A stretch of DNA of 64,000 bases from Pseudomonas beijingensis (GCF_030687295.1 NZ_CP117425.1:682001-746000); one strand, 5' to 3'. Positions 1-15,319 are shown, counted from the first letter of the stretch. The notes: generated by a model from the letters alone, not told the origin. Translations and numbers: made by a program.

Positions 1-48
1 TCCCACAGATAAATCCCCTCGCCACAAGTGTTGTGGCTGGCAAGGGGA
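1..48. repeat. REP-type palindrome fragment at window start
   Basis: The first bases (TCCCACAG) are the tail of the REP core seen a dozen times in this window. They are followed by a second palindromic stretch with CCCCTCGCCACAA and GGCAAGGGGAGG arms. It is intergenic and cut by the window edge. Confidence 0.5.
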
Positions 49-124
49 GGCGTCTGAATCAAATCTCGAGGCGGGCGCCTCAAATCCCTTGGCAACGTTT
101 AAACTGCGCCTTTGCGACGCTATT

Positions 125-1490
<1,366 letters not shown>

Positions 1491-1532
1491 TTGTTTACAG
1501 ACTGTACCGGCTCCAATGTGGAGCCGGGCTTT

Positions 1533-1622
1533 TGTGGGAGCAAAGCTTGCTCGCGACGGATCGCCTCGGCCTTGCAGGTAGAACTCATTGCCTGCATCGC
1601 GAGCAAGCTTTGCTCCCACAAA
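1533..1622. repeat. REP pair (inverted) between aruC and aruF
   Basis: TGTGGGAGCAAAGCTTGCTCGCGA at 1533 is mirrored by TCGCGAGCAAGCTTTGCTCCCACA ending at 1620. This is the head-to-head pair typical of REP doublets in fluorescent pseudomonads. It lies inside the operon and could act as an mRNA 3' stem protecting the aruC segment (inference). Confidence 0.85.
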
Positions 1623-1723
1623 CCTGCTCCCACATTTGAGTCAATAGGGAGGCAGGTCCGGTATTTTTTTCTCTGTGTCGACCCAACGGTCGAACCCTTT
1701 ATTTCAAGTTAAGGAGTGACACC

Positions 1724-2743
1724 ATGCTGGTGATGCGCCCCGCGCAAATGGCTGATCTGGGCGAGGTACAGCGTCTGGCTGCGGACAGTCCGATCGGTGT
1801 CACTTCCTTGCCGGATGACGTGGAACGCCTGAGCGACAAGATCGCCGCAAGCGAAGCCTCGTTTGCCGCCGAAGTCAGCTTCAACGGCGAGGAAAGCTAT
1901 TTCTTCGTCCTTGAAGACACCGCGACCGGCAAACTGGCCGGCTGCTCGGCCATCGTCGCGTCGGCCGGTTATTCCGAACCGTTCTACAGCTTTCGCAACG
2001 AGACCTTCGTTCACGCTTCCCGTGAGCTGAAGATCCACAACAAGATCCACGTGCTTTCCCAATGCCACGACCTGACCGGTAACAGCTTGCTGACCAGTTT
2101 CTACGTGGTGCCGGAGCTGGTGGGCTCGCCATGGTCGGAACTCAACTCGCGCGGGCGGCTGTTGTTCGTCGCCAGCCATCCGGAGCGGTTCGCCGATTCG
2201 GTGGTGACCGAGATCGTCGGCTACAGCGATGAGAATGGCGACTCGCCGTTCTGGGACGCCATCGGTCGCAACTTCTTCGACCTCAACTACGCCGCCGCCG
2301 AGCGCTTGTGCGGGCTGAAAAGCCGTACCTTCCTCGCCGAGCTGATGCCCCATTACCCGATCTACGTGCCGTTGTTGCCGGACGCCGCCCAGGAAGCCAT
2401 GGGCCAGGTCCACCCGCGGGCGCAGATCACCTTCGACATCCTGATGCGCGAGGGTTTCGAGACCGATCACTACATCGACATCTTCGACGGTGGCCCGACC
2501 CTGCATGCCCGCGTCTCGGGGATCCGCTCGATCGCCCAGAGCCGCGTGGTGCCGGTCAAGATCGGCGAACCGGTCAAGGGCGCCGGTCGCCAATACCTGG
2601 TGGCCAATGCCCAATTGCAGGATTACCGCGCCGTGCTGCTCGAACTCGACTACGCGCCGGGCAAGCCTGTGACCCTGGACATGGAAGCGGCCGAAGCCTT
2701 GGGCGTTGGCGAAGGCGCCAGCGTGCGTCTGGTAGCTGTTTAA
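1724..2743 (+). CDS. aruF: Arginine N-succinyltransferase, alpha subunit
   Basis: AstA-family acyltransferase of 339 residues. With AruG it transfers succinyl from succinyl-CoA to the alpha-amino group of arginine, the committed step of the AST pathway (ornithine is also accepted in pseudomonads). It begins MLVMRPAQMADLGEVQRLA, as in family members, and keeps the conserved blocks SPFWDAIGRNFFDLNYAAAE, FLAELMPHYPIYV and GQVHPRAQ. The start follows AAGGAG by 7 bp. It is paralogous to the next gene (aruG), the heteromeric arrangement of Pseudomonas where Enterobacteria have a single AstA. Confidence 0.94.
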   Translation: MLVMRPAQMADLGEVQRLAADSPIGVTSLPDDVERLSDKIAASEASFAAEVSFNGEESYFFVLEDTATGKLAGCSAIVASAGYSEPFYSFRNETFVHASRELKIHNKIHVLSQCHDLTGNSLLTSFYVVPELVGSPWSELNSRGRLLFVASHPERFADSVVTEIVGYSDENGDSPFWDAIGRNFFDLNYAAAERLCGLKSRTFLAELMPHYPIYVPLLPDAAQEAMGQVHPRAQITFDILMREGFETDHYIDIFDGGPTLHARVSGIRSIAQSRVVPVKIGEPVKGAGRQYLVANAQLQDYRAVLLELDYAPGKPVTLDMEAAEALGVGEGASVRLVAV

Positions 2744-2797
2744 CGCCTTACCGCTGAGTTTCGCGGGTGGCGCAAGCGACCCGTTTGAGGAGATAGC

Positions 2798-5289
<2,492 letters not shown>

Positions 5290-5295
5290 ACCCCA

Positions 5296-5366
5296 ATCGC
5301 GAGCAAGCTCGCTCCCACAAAGGATTGCGCAAAACCCTGTGGGAGCGAGCTTGCTCGCGATGGCCG
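5296..5366. repeat. REP pair between astD and astB
   Basis: Inverted pair of ATCGCGAGCAAGCTCGCTCCCACA and its mirror around a short spacer. The second arm reads open in the astB frame and gives a spurious N-terminal extension (MGASLLAMA...) to that gene; the real astB start is downstream. Confidence 0.88.
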
Positions 5367-5422
5367 CGCTGCGGTTGTTACTTGATGCCTATAAAAAAAC
5401 AGATTCTCGTGGAGCCTCGCTG

Positions 5423-6769
5423 ATGAAATCCTATGAAGTCAACTTTGACGGTCTAGTGGGGCCGACCCATAACTATGGCGGGCTCTCGTACGGCAACGTC
5501 GCGTCCCAGAGCAACAGCCAGCAGTCCTCCAACCCCAAGGAAGCGGCGCTGCAGGGCCTGGCGAAAATGAAAGCGCTGATGGACATGGGTTTCCAGCAAG
5601 GCGTGCTGGCGCCGCAGGAGCGCCCGGACGTGGCGGCCCTGCGCCGCTTGGGCTTTGCCGGCAGCGATGCCCAGGTCATCCAACAGGCCGCGAAAGAAGC
5701 GATGCCGCTGCTGGTTGCCAGTTGCTCGGCTTCCAGCATGTGGGTGGCCAACGCCGCCACGGTCAGCCCGAGCGCCGATACCGCCGATGGCCGCGTGCAT
5801 TTCACCGCCGCCAACCTGAACTGCAAGTACCACCGCAGCATCGAGCATCCGACCACCAGTCGCGTGCTGGGGGCGATGTTCGCCAACCAGCAGCACTTCG
5901 CCCATCACGCCGCCTTGCCGGCGGTGGCGCAGTTCGGCGACGAAGGCGCGGCCAACCACACCCGTTTCTGCCGCGCCTACGGCGAGGCCGGCGTCGAATT
6001 CTTCGTCTTCGGTCGCAGTGCCTTCGACACCCGTTACCCCGCACCGCAGAAATACCCGGCGCGCCAGACCCTGGAAGCCTCCCAGGCCGTTGCCCGCCTG
6101 CATGGCCTGAGGGAGGAGGGCGTGGTGTACGCCCAACAGAACCCGTCGGTGATCGACCAGGGTGTGTTCCACAACGACGTGATCGCGGTGGGCAATGGCG
6201 AAGTGTTGTTCTATCACGAGGATGCATTCCTCGAGACCGACAAGATGCTGGCCGAACTGAGCAGCAAACTCGCCAAGGTCGGTGGGAAGTTTCAATCGGT
6301 GTGCGTGCCGCGTTCGGCGGTCACCGTCGATGATGCGGTACGTTCCTACCTGTTCAATAGCCAGTTGCTGTCGCGTCCCGACGGCTCGATGCTGTTGATC
6401 GTGCCGGAAGAATGCCGCAGCAACGAACGCGTCTGGCACTACTTGCAAGGCCTGACGGGCGCTGGCGGGGTCATCCGCGAAGTGAAGGTCTTCGACCTCA
6501 AGCAAAGCATGCAGAACGGTGGCGGCCCGGCTTGCCTGAGGTTGCGCGTGGCCCTCAATGAAACCGAGCTGGCGGCCGTCAACCCAGGGGTTATCATGAC
6601 CGCGCCGCTGTACGATTCGCTGACCCAATGGGTCGAGCGCCACTACCGCGACCGCATGACCGAAAATGACCTGGCAGACCCGCAGTTGCTGCTCGAATGC
6701 CGTGCGGCACTGGATGAATTGACACAAATCCTTAAACTTGGCGCGGTTTATCCTTTCCAGATCAATTGA
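5423..6769 (+). CDS. astB: N-succinylarginine dihydrolase
   Basis: AruB/AstB of 448 residues hydrolyses N2-succinylarginine to succinylornithine, CO2 and two ammonia (step 2 of the AST pathway). It belongs to the amidinotransferase (penten) fold. Seen are the start [20 protein letters not shown], the block [32 protein letters not shown] around the catalytic His, and the nucleophile Cys371 in [11 protein letters not shown]. The frame stays open upstream to 5339 only because a REP element reads through. The ATG at 5423 has GGAG 8 bp upstream and matches the family N terminus. Confidence 0.95.
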   Translation: MKSYEVNFDGLVGPTHNYGGLSYGNVASQSNSQQSSNPKEAALQGLAKMKALMDMGFQQGVLAPQERPDVAALRRLGFAGSDAQVIQQAAKEAMPLLVASCSASSMWVANAATVSPSADTADGRVHFTAANLNCKYHRSIEHPTTSRVLGAMFANQQHFAHHAALPAVAQFGDEGAANHTRFCRAYGEAGVEFFVFGRSAFDTRYPAPQKYPARQTLEASQAVARLHGLREEGVVYAQQNPSVIDQGVFHNDVIAVGNGEVLFYHEDAFLETDKMLAELSSKLAKVGGKFQSVCVPRSAVTVDDAVRSYLFNSQLLSRPDGSMLLIVPEECRSNERVWHYLQGLTGAGGVIREVKVFDLKQSMQNGGGPACLRLRVALNETELAAVNPGVIMTAPLYDSLTQWVERHYRDRMTENDLADPQLLLECRAALDELTQILKLGAVYPFQIN

Positions 6770-6838
6770 AAGCGCGCGCGACCTGACTACAGTCAAAGCA
6801 GGGCGCGTTGCCTTATCCCCAGACGAGAACGTAAAGAC

Positions 6839-7126
6839 ATGAGCGATACCCTGCAACTGATCCTTGAAGACACCGACGGCACCCAACTGGAAACCTCCTG
6901 CACCCGTGTCGCGGTGATGTGGCAAGGCAAGGAGTTGTGGATCCAGCAGGACGGCCGCGGTCAGCTGCTGATCGGCGTCGATGTCGAGGAAGGGGACGAG
7001 GAATACGCCAACCTGTTGTTGCGTCCATTGGCGACCAACCTGGTCAGCCTGCAACTGGAAATGGAACCGGCGGACGTCGGCGACGATGACCATGTCCATG
7101 GCCCGGATTGCGGCCACGACCATTAA
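6839..7126 (+). CDS. Small conserved protein of the aru operon, acidic with His-rich tail
   Basis: A 95-residue protein between astB and astE; a gene of this kind occupies the same slot in other pseudomonads (PA0900-like). It is strongly acidic in the middle (VDVEEGDEEYANLL) and ends in a histidine-rich tail (DDDHVHGPDCGHDH) that could bind a divalent metal. I do not recognise a catalytic domain. It is sometimes labelled a topoisomerase, without visible basis. The next gene, astE, is a zinc enzyme and starts 12 bp downstream, so a link to metal supply is conceivable but is only an inference. Confidence 0.8.
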   Translation: MSDTLQLILEDTDGTQLETSCTRVAVMWQGKELWIQQDGRGQLLIGVDVEEGDEEYANLLLRPLATNLVSLQLEMEPADVGDDDHVHGPDCGHDH

Positions 7127-7138
7127 GGAAACCGCGCT

Positions 7139-8146
7139 ATGCTCGCCCTCGGCAAACTGCTTGAACTGACCCTCGCCGGCCGTGAACCGGCGGAGAAGAC
7201 TCAACTGACTGTCGAAGGCGTACGGATGCGCTGGTTGAGCGAGGGCGCGCTGGAGGTCAAGCCGCCCGAAGCCCGGGATAATGGCCTGGACCTGCTGCTG
7301 TCGGCCGGTATCCACGGCAACGAAACCGCGCCGATCGAATTGCTCGACCGTCTGTTGCACGACATTGCCCGTGGCGACCTGAAACCGCGGGCACGCATTC
7401 TGTTCCTGTTCGGCAACCCCGAGGCCATCCGGCGCGGTGAGCGTTTCGTCGAACAGGACGTCAACCGGCTGTTCAATGGCCGCCATGAACTGAGCGGCGG
7501 TCCTGAAGCGTTGCGAGCCTGTGAACTGGAGCGGCTGGCTGCCAGTTTCTTCAGTCGGCCGGAACGCAGCCGCTTGCACTACGACCTGCACACCGCGATT
7601 CGAGGCTCGAAGATCGAGCAGTTCGCCCTCTACCCATGGAAAGAAGGTCGCCAGCATTCACGCCGTGAACTGGCGCGCCTGCGTGCCGCGGGCATGGAGG
7701 CGGTGTTGCTGCAGAACAAACCGTCCATCGTCTTCAGTGCCTACACCTACGATCAGCTCGGCGCCGAGTCCTTCACCCTGGAACTGGGCAAGGCCCGGCC
7801 ATTCGGACAGAACGACGGGGTCAACGTCAGCCTGCTGGAAACCCGGCTGCAACAGATCATCGAAGGCAACGAGCCGGAGCTGGATGAAGGGCTCGACGGC
7901 CTTCAACTGTTCAGCGTGGCGCGGGAAGTCATCAAGCACAGCGACAGCTTCCGCCTGAACCTGCCGGCGGATATCGAGAACTTCTCCGAGCTTGAAAAAG
8001 GTTATGTGCTGGCTGAGGACATCGCCCAGACCCGCTGGGTGATCGAAGAGGAGGGCGCGCGGATCATCTTCCCGAACCCCAGGGTGAAGAATGGCTTGCG
8101 GGCCGGGATTTTGATCGTGCCGGCGACGGACGAAAACCTGATTTAA
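7139..8146 (+). CDS. astE: Succinylglutamate desuccinylase
   Basis: AruE/AstE, 335 residues, a zinc carboxypeptidase-like (M14 AspA/AstE) enzyme. It splits N-succinylglutamate into glutamate and succinate, the last AST step. The zinc ligands are visible in [13 protein letters not shown] (His, Glu) and LHYDLHTAI (second His), and the active Glu in [13 protein letters not shown]. It starts 12 bp after the small His-tailed gene and is the last gene of the operon. A REP pair follows the stop. Confidence 0.94.
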   Translation: MLALGKLLELTLAGREPAEKTQLTVEGVRMRWLSEGALEVKPPEARDNGLDLLLSAGIHGNETAPIELLDRLLHDIARGDLKPRARILFLFGNPEAIRRGERFVEQDVNRLFNGRHELSGGPEALRACELERLAASFFSRPERSRLHYDLHTAIRGSKIEQFALYPWKEGRQHSRRELARLRAAGMEAVLLQNKPSIVFSAYTYDQLGAESFTLELGKARPFGQNDGVNVSLLETRLQQIIEGNEPELDEGLDGLQLFSVAREVIKHSDSFRLNLPADIENFSELEKGYVLAEDIAQTRWVIEEEGARIIFPNPRVKNGLRAGILIVPATDENLI

Positions 8147-8162
8147 AGCCCCCACAAACCAA

Positions 8163-8253
8163 TGTGGGAGCGAGCTTGCTCGCGATAGCGGTGGATCAGT
8201 CAATGCTGAAGGTGACTGACACTCCGCCATCGCGAGCAAGCTCGCTCCCACAG
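8163..8253. repeat. REP pair between convergent astE and ribH
   Basis: Two inverted copies of the REP core (TGTGGGAGCGAGCTTGCTCGCGAT and its mirror) 40 bp apart, at the meeting point of the plus-strand aru operon and the minus-strand lumazine synthase gene. A terminator or mRNA-stabilising role for either transcript is inference. Confidence 0.88.
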
Positions 8254-8269
8254 GTTTTCTTTGCAGCTT

Positions 8270-8779
8270 TTAGACCGCTACCGCCCGCTGTTCACTACGC
8301 CGCAACGCCCGGGTCTTGTGCAAGGTATCGGCGCAGGTCTTCGCCGCTTCCTGGCCCTTGTGCACGAAATGCTCGAAGAAAAACTTCTGATGTTCTTCCC
8401 CAGCATGAAAGTGATGCGGCGTGAGCACGACCGAGAACACCGGCACTTCGGTTTCCAGCTGTACCTGCATCAGGCCGCTGATCACCGATTGGGCGACGAA
8501 CTCGTGACGATAGATGCCCCCGTCCACCACCAGGCCGGCGGCGACGATGCCGGCGTAGCGGCCTGACTTGGCCAGCAGCTTGGCGTGCAGCGGAATCTCG
8601 AAGGCGCCGCCAACTTCGAAGAAGTCGATGTCGCTTTCCTGATAACCCTGGTTGATCATTTCGGCGACGAAGCCTTTACGGCTTTGGTCGACGATTTCCT
8701 TGTGCCAGCAGGCCTGGATGAACGCGACGCGCTCGCCCGGGTGACTTTTGCTTTTGCTGTCGATTGCAGTGGGTTGCAT
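8270..8779 (-). CDS. ribH: 6,7-dimethyl-8-ribityllumazine synthase, type II (RibH2-like)
   Basis: Lumazine synthase of 169 residues. It condenses 5-amino-6-ribitylaminouracil with dihydroxybutanone phosphate, the penultimate step of riboflavin synthesis. Visible blocks are FIQACWHKEIVDQSRKGF, the substrate-binding FFEVGGAFEIPLHAKLL, GLVVDGGIYRHEFVAQSVISGLM, and PVFSVVLTPHHFH with the catalytic His. Length and sequence fit the decameric type-II enzymes (Brucella RibH2 type) rather than the housekeeping ribH next to nusB. A CAGGAA lies 6 bp before the ATG. An FMN riboswitch sits 107 bp upstream, so it should be repressed by FMN. Confidence 0.9.
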   Translation of the reverse strand: MQPTAIDSKSKSHPGERVAFIQACWHKEIVDQSRKGFVAEMINQGYQESDIDFFEVGGAFEIPLHAKLLAKSGRYAGIVAAGLVVDGGIYRHEFVAQSVISGLMQVQLETEVPVFSVVLTPHHFHAGEEHQKFFFEHFVHKGQEAAKTCADTLHKTRALRRSEQRAVAV

Positions 8780-8886
8780 GTTCTGGTTCCTGTTTGTGTG
8801 AAAAACAGGGCGTCATGAATCGAAGGGGATTCGAGGGTACGCCGCGCACGGACAGTCGCAGTCGGCCCTTGGGTGCCAATCCCGTT

Positions 8887-9045
8887 CTCTCTTCATCCGG
8901 ACTATGACCGTCGGCCCCGGGATCACACCGGGTCTGCTGACCTTGTCGCTACACCGCCAAAGCCGTGTATCGCCAAGCGCTCGCGGGCTATGCACGTTGC
9001 GTGCAATTACCGCCGGTGGGGAGTTACACCCCGCCCTGAGAACGT
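8887..9045 (-). promoter_or_regulatory. FMN riboswitch (RFN element) upstream of ribH
   Basis: Read on the minus strand the region opens with CTCAGGGCGGGGTG and CTCCCCACCGGCGGTAAT. It continues with the AGCCCGCGAGCG block and GGTCAGCAGACCCGGTG, and closes with GTCATAGTCCGGATGAAGAGAG. These are the conserved landmarks of the RFN aptamer in the right order. It ends about 107 bp before the ribH start, leaving room for an expression platform. It would lower ribH expression when FMN is abundant. Confidence 0.93.
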
Positions 9046-9095
9046 TTTTGCCGCCATGGTTTGTGGCAGCGGAGGATTTTTAACACATAACCCCC

Positions 9096-9200
9096 TGTGG
9101 GAGCGAGCCGTGGGAGCAAAGCTTGCTCGCGAAAGCGGTGGGTCAGTCAACATCAATACTGTCTGACCCGACGCCATCGCGAGCAAGCTTTGCTCCCACG
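9096..9200. repeat. Nested REP cluster between the FMN riboswitch and ltaE
   Basis: A truncated REP arm (TGTGGGAGCGAGC, 9096) abuts a complete unit starting 9109. That unit is paired with an inverted unit ending near 9200 (GCGAGCAAGCTTTGCTCCCACG). The truncated-plus-complete arrangement suggests one REP inserted into or recombined with another. Confidence 0.8.
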
Positions 9201-9314
9201 GCACACAAGGGGAGTGTTGCCCTTTCCGTCGATCAGACTTGATTATTCCGCGCCATGCCCGCAGTAATTGCCCTTCGAAAGGGAATTCCCCCACCAGAAC
9301 CCGAGGCCAGATTC

Positions 9315-10319
9315 ATGAGCGTTATCGATCTTCGCAGCGACACCGTCACCCAACCTACCGCCGGCATGCTCGACGCCATGGCCAGCGCGCCGACCGGCGA
9401 CGATGTGTACGGCGAAGATCCGACTGTCAATCGCCTCGAAGCCGAACTGGCCGCGCGCCTGGGCTTTGCCGCAGCGCTGTTCGTGCCCACGGGCACCATG
9501 AGCAACCTGTTGGGGTTGATGGCCCACTGCGAGCGCGGCGACGAATACATCGTCGGCCAGCAGGCTCACACCTACAAATATGAAGGTGGCGGGGCGGCGG
9601 TGCTCGGTTCGATCCAGCCCCAGCCCCTCGAGGTGCAGGCGGACGGTTCCCTGGACCTGGCGCACGTCGCCGCGGCGATCAAGCCCGATGACTTTCACTT
9701 TGCCCGCACTCGCCTGCTGGCCCTGGAAAACACCATGCAGGGCAAGGTGCTGCCTCTGGAATACCTGGCCCGGGCCCGGCGCTTCACCCAGGAACATGGC
9801 CTGGCCCTGCACCTGGACGGGGCGCGGTTGTACAACGCTGCGGTCAAGTTGAATGTCGATGCCCGGCAAATCACGCAACATTTCGACTCGGTGTCGGTGT
9901 GCCTGTCCAAGGGCCTTGGCGCTCCGGTGGGCTCGGTCCTGTGCGGCAGCGTCGAGCTGATCGGCAAGGCCCGTCGGCTGCGCAAGATGGTCGGGGGTGG
10001 AATGCGCCAGGCCGGCATTCTCGCGGCCGCGGGGCTGTATGCCCTGGAGCATCAGGTCCAGCGCCTGGCCGACGACCACGCCAATGCCCAACGGCTTGCC
10101 GAGGGCTTGCGTGCGGCGGGCTACGAGGTCGAGCCGGTGCAAACCAACATGGTCTACGTCCAAATGGGCGAGCGGGCCGAGGCGATCAAGGCGTTTGCCG
10201 ATGAACGGGGCATCAAGCTCAGCGCGGCGTCACGCCTGCGAATGGTGACGCACATGGACGTAAGCTCGGCGCAAATCGACCAGGTGATCGCCACTTTCGT
10301 CGAATTTTCCTGCCAATGA
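9315..10319 (+). CDS. ltaE: Low-specificity L-threonine aldolase
   Basis: PLP fold-type-I aldolase of 334 residues that cleaves L-threonine and L-allo-threonine to glycine and acetaldehyde. The family start [19 protein letters not shown] is preserved, with [25 protein letters not shown] (the Asp that holds the pyridine nitrogen) and the Schiff-base Lys199 in [13 protein letters not shown]. The frame is open back to 9255, but the conserved N terminus and spacing favour the ATG at 9315. It stands alone between REP elements and alaS. Confidence 0.92.
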   Translation: MSVIDLRSDTVTQPTAGMLDAMASAPTGDDVYGEDPTVNRLEAELAARLGFAAALFVPTGTMSNLLGLMAHCERGDEYIVGQQAHTYKYEGGGAAVLGSIQPQPLEVQADGSLDLAHVAAAIKPDDFHFARTRLLALENTMQGKVLPLEYLARARRFTQEHGLALHLDGARLYNAAVKLNVDARQITQHFDSVSVCLSKGLGAPVGSVLCGSVELIGKARRLRKMVGGGMRQAGILAAAGLYALEHQVQRLADDHANAQRLAEGLRAAGYEVEPVQTNMVYVQMGERAEAIKAFADERGIKLSAASRLRMVTHMDVSSAQIDQVIATFVEFSCQ

Positions 10320-10362
10320 CCTGGCAACCGGGCCAATTGACAGTTTCTATCGCATAAACACG

Positions 10363-10391
10363 CTGTACCCCACGCGCAGGGCCGATATAAT
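10363..10391 (+). promoter_or_regulatory. Candidate sigma-70 promoter of alaS
   Basis: A perfect -10 hexamer TATAAT (10386-10391) stands 75 bp before the alaS ATG, with a weak -35 (CTGTAC, 10363-10368) at 17-bp spacing. A TTGACA at 10337 is too far away to be its -35. Position and -10 quality make it the likely housekeeping promoter. Confidence 0.5.
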
Positions 10392-10465
10392 GCGGCCCTT
10401 TGCCGTTGCTTCGTCTGTTGACGTTTTGCACAGGCCTTTGGCCGCAGCCTCCGTGGAAGAACCTA

Positions 10466-13087
<2,622 letters not shown>

Positions 13088-13177
13088 GGCAGCGTCGCGG
13101 GCTCGTGGTCTAGTGACGAGCCCAGCCGCTGTTTGAGTGATTATTGGGCGCCCTTCATGGGCAGAGGCGGCTTTGAA

Positions 13178-14419
13178 ATGGCTTTGATCGTACAGAAATT
13201 TGGAGGCACCTCGGTCGGCACTGTCGAGAGAATCGAACAAGTCGCCGACAAGGTTAAGAAATTCCGTGAAGCGGGCGATGACCTGGTGGTTGTGTTGTCG
13301 GCAATGAGCGGCGAGACCAACCGTCTGATCGATCTGGCCAAGCAAATCAGCGGCGACCAGCAACCGGTTCCCCGTGAGCTGGACGTGATCGTTTCCACCG
13401 GCGAGCAGGTGACCATCGCCTTGTTGGCCATGGCGCTGATCAAGCGTGGTGTGCCAGCGGTGTCCTACACCGGCAACCAGGTGCGTATTCTGACGGACAG
13501 CGCGCACAACAAAGCGCGTATCCTGCAGATCGATGACCAGAAGATTCGCGGCGACCTGAAGGCTGGCCGTGTCGTGGTCGTCGCCGGTTTCCAGGGCGTG
13601 GACGAGCAGGGCAACATCACCACCCTCGGCCGTGGTGGTTCCGACACCACGGGCGTAGCGCTGGCAGCGGCTCTCAAGGCTGACGAGTGCCAGATCTACA
13701 CCGACGTGGACGGTGTCTACACCACCGACCCGCGGGTCGTGCCTGTGGCTCAGCGCCTGGACAAGATCACGTTCGAAGAAATGCTCGAAATGGCCAGTCT
13801 CGGCTCGAAGGTGTTGCAGATCCGGGCGGTTGAATTCGCCGGCAAGTACAACGTTCCGCTGCGCGTTCTGCACAGCTTCAAAGAGGGTCCGGGCACCCTC
13901 ATTACTATCGATGAAGAGGAATCCATGGAACAGCCGATCATTTCCGGCATCGCTTTCAACCGCGATGAAGCCAAGCTGACCATCCGTGGCGTGCCAGACA
14001 CCCCCGGCGTGGCGTTCAAGATTCTCGGTCCGATCAGTGCCGCGAACATCGAAGTCGACATGATCGTGCAGAACGTGTCGCACGATAACACCACCGACTT
14101 CACCTTCACCGTGCACCGCAACGACTACCAGTCTGCCGAAGCGATCCTGAAAAAGACCGCTGGCGAGATCGGTGCCCGGGAAGTGGTGGGTGATACCAAG
14201 ATCGCCAAGGTCTCGATCGTCGGTGTCGGCATGCGTTCCCACGCAGGTGTAGCCAGCCGCATGTTCGAATCCCTGGCCAAGGAAAGTATCAACATCCAGA
14301 TGATTTCTACCTCGGAAATCAAGGTTTCCGTGGTCATCGAAGAGAAGTACCTGGAACTGGCCGTGCGCGCCCTGCACACGGCTTTCGAACTCGACGCTGC
14401 TGTCCAACCGGGCGAGTAA
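13178..14419 (+). CDS. lysC: Aspartate kinase (alpha subunit; probable internal beta start)
   Basis: Aspartokinase of 413 residues phosphorylates aspartate at the head of Lys/Thr/Met and diaminopimelate synthesis. The kinase domain shows VQKFGGTSVGTVERI, STGEQVTIALLAMAL, LGRGGSDTTGVALAAAL and TDVDGVYTTDPR. Two ACT domains follow from about residue 265. An in-frame ATG at 13925 (Met250), preceded by AGAGGA, would give the 164-residue regulatory beta subunit known for alpha2-beta2 aspartokinases of Pseudomonas. The start at 13178 matches the family MALIVQKFGG. A hairpin terminator follows. Confidence 0.96.
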   Translation: MALIVQKFGGTSVGTVERIEQVADKVKKFREAGDDLVVVLSAMSGETNRLIDLAKQISGDQQPVPRELDVIVSTGEQVTIALLAMALIKRGVPAVSYTGNQVRILTDSAHNKARILQIDDQKIRGDLKAGRVVVVAGFQGVDEQGNITTLGRGGSDTTGVALAAALKADECQIYTDVDGVYTTDPRVVPVAQRLDKITFEEMLEMASLGSKVLQIRAVEFAGKYNVPLRVLHSFKEGPGTLITIDEEESMEQPIISGIAFNRDEAKLTIRGVPDTPGVAFKILGPISAANIEVDMIVQNVSHDNTTDFTFTVHRNDYQSAEAILKKTAGEIGAREVVGDTKIAKVSIVGVGMRSHAGVASRMFESLAKESINIQMISTSEIKVSVVIEEKYLELAVRALHTAFELDAAVQPGE

Positions 14420-14432
14420 AGCGTTGTCTTGA

Positions 14433-14462
14433 GGGCGCGGCTGGACCGCGCCCTTTGTTTTT
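14433..14462 (+). terminator. Rho-independent terminator after lysC
   Basis: A perfect 8-bp stem GGGCGCGG / CCGCGCCC with a 5-base loop is followed by TTTGTTTTT. It separates lysC from the rsmA promoter region. Confidence 0.9.
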
Positions 14463-14603
14463 CTGAATGGCGCGTCCCAAAACTGTTCTTTTGCCCGCGC
14501 TGGTCAATACTAGGCCTGTAGGCTTCGACCGTTTCGGTTGTAGGTCCAATGCCTTTTTTTTGCAGACTGTTGTCCCTTAAGTGAATTGCGTGAGGAGAAA
14601 GGT

Positions 14604-14792
14604 ATGCTGATTCTGACCCGTCGGTGTGCAGAAAGCCTGATTATTGGCGATGGCGAAATCACCGTGACCGTGCTCGGCGTCAAAGGAAACCAAGTGCGTA
14701 TCGGCGTCAACGCCCCGAAAGAGGTTGCTGTACACCGGGAGGAAATTTACCTGCGTATCAAGAAAGAGAAGGACGACGAACCAAGCCATTAA
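14604..14792 (+). CDS. csrA: Carbon storage regulator / translational repressor RsmA (CsrA)
   Basis: A 62-residue CsrA-family RNA-binding protein. It begins [16 protein letters not shown] and contains the conserved strand [20 protein letters not shown] and the RNA-contact segment VAVHREEIY. It binds GGA motifs in mRNA leaders and, in pseudomonads, works under the Gac/Rsm cascade controlling secondary metabolism, motility and biofilm. The ATG at 14604 follows TGAGGAGAAAGGT; the frame is open six codons further up but those lie over the Shine-Dalgarno. The alaS-lysC-rsmA order is the standard Pseudomonas arrangement. Confidence 0.97.
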   Translation: MLILTRRCAESLIIGDGEITVTVLGVKGNQVRIGVNAPKEVAVHREEIYLRIKKEKDDEPSH

Positions 14793-14811
14793 TTTTTATC
14801 GATTTTTATGT

Positions 14812-14840
14812 TTGCAAACGGGGATGAAGGTGGTTAATAT
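14812..14840 (+). promoter_or_regulatory. Candidate promoter of tRNA-Ser
   Basis: TTGCAA (14812-14817) and TAATAT (14835-14840) are separated by 17 bp, ending 14 bp before the tRNA. Confidence 0.5.
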
Positions 14841-14854
14841 ACGCCCCGTGTTGC

Positions 14855-14945
14855 GGAGAGCTGGCCGAGTGGCCGAAGGCGCTCCCCTGCTAAGGGAGTA
14901 CACCTCAAAAGGGTGTCGGGGGTTCGAATCCCCCGTTCTCCGCCA
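14855..14945 (+). tRNA. tRNA-Ser(GCT)
   Basis: A 91-nt class-II tRNA with acceptor GGAGAGC / GTTCTCC, encoded CCA end and anticodon loop CTGCTAA. A long variable arm (ACCTCAAAAGGGTG) is typical of serine tRNAs, and the T arm is GGGGGTTCGAATCCCCC. It reads serine AGC/AGU codons. Confidence 0.96.
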
Positions 14946-15011
14946 TTATTCGTTTAGTGCGTCAAAACCTGGCTTGTTCAGTAAGTGATTGAAATTACTG
15001 AAAAAAAGCGC

Positions 15012-15039
15012 TTTACAAAAGGATTTGACGACCTATAAT
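15012..15039 (+). promoter_or_regulatory. Candidate promoter of the tandem tRNA-Arg genes
   Basis: TTTACA (15012-15017) and a perfect TATAAT (15034-15039), with a 16-bp spacer, stand 15 bp before the first tRNA-Arg. A GCGCGGC discriminator-like stretch follows, as usual for stringently controlled stable RNA promoters. Confidence 0.65.
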
Positions 15040-15053
15040 GCGCGGCAACAAAT

Positions 15054-15130
15054 GCACTCGTAGCTCAGCTGGATAGAGTACTCGGCTACGAACCGAGCGG
15101 TCACAGGTTCGAATCCTGTCGAGTGCACCA
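15054..15130 (+). tRNA. tRNA-Arg(ACG), copy 1
   Basis: A 77-nt cloverleaf with acceptor GCACTCG / CGAGTGC, anticodon loop CTACGAA (ACG, read as inosine), T arm ACAGGTTCGAATCCTGT and encoded CCA. It is identical to the copy 72 bp downstream. Confidence 0.97.
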
Positions 15131-15202
15131 TTTAAGAGTCATTTGCAGCAATGCAAATAACTTGGCTTCAACCAGTTGTGATCTGGTATAAAACCACAGC
15201 AT

Positions 15203-15279
15203 GCACTCGTAGCTCAGCTGGATAGAGTACTCGGCTACGAACCGAGCGGTCACAGGTTCGAATCCTGTCGAGTGCACCA
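15203..15279 (+). tRNA. tRNA-Arg(ACG), copy 2
   Basis: Exact duplicate of the preceding tRNA-Arg. No obvious separate promoter is seen in the 72-bp spacer, so the two are probably cotranscribed and processed. A strong hairpin terminator follows. Confidence 0.97.
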
Positions 15280-15285
15280 AACACC

Positions 15286-15316
15286 AAAAAGCCCGCGTTT
15301 AACGCGGGCTTTTTGC
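15286..15316 (+). terminator. Terminator of the tRNA cluster
   Basis: AAAAAGCCCGCGTTTAACGCG followed by GGCTTTTTG forms a GCCCGCG / CGCGGGC stem with A-tract and T-tract. It can also stop the minus-strand gene that ends at 15320. Confidence 0.92.
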
Positions 15317-15319
15317 TGT

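Noticed and set aside
5339..5422. 28-residue N-terminal extension of astB (MGASLLAMA...)
   Set aside because: It is translation of a REP element; the same peptide appears at many REP copies in the window.
13105..13131. Terminator between alaS and lysC
   Set aside because: GGGCTCGT / ACGAGCCC arms can pair, but no T-tract follows, so it is not called.
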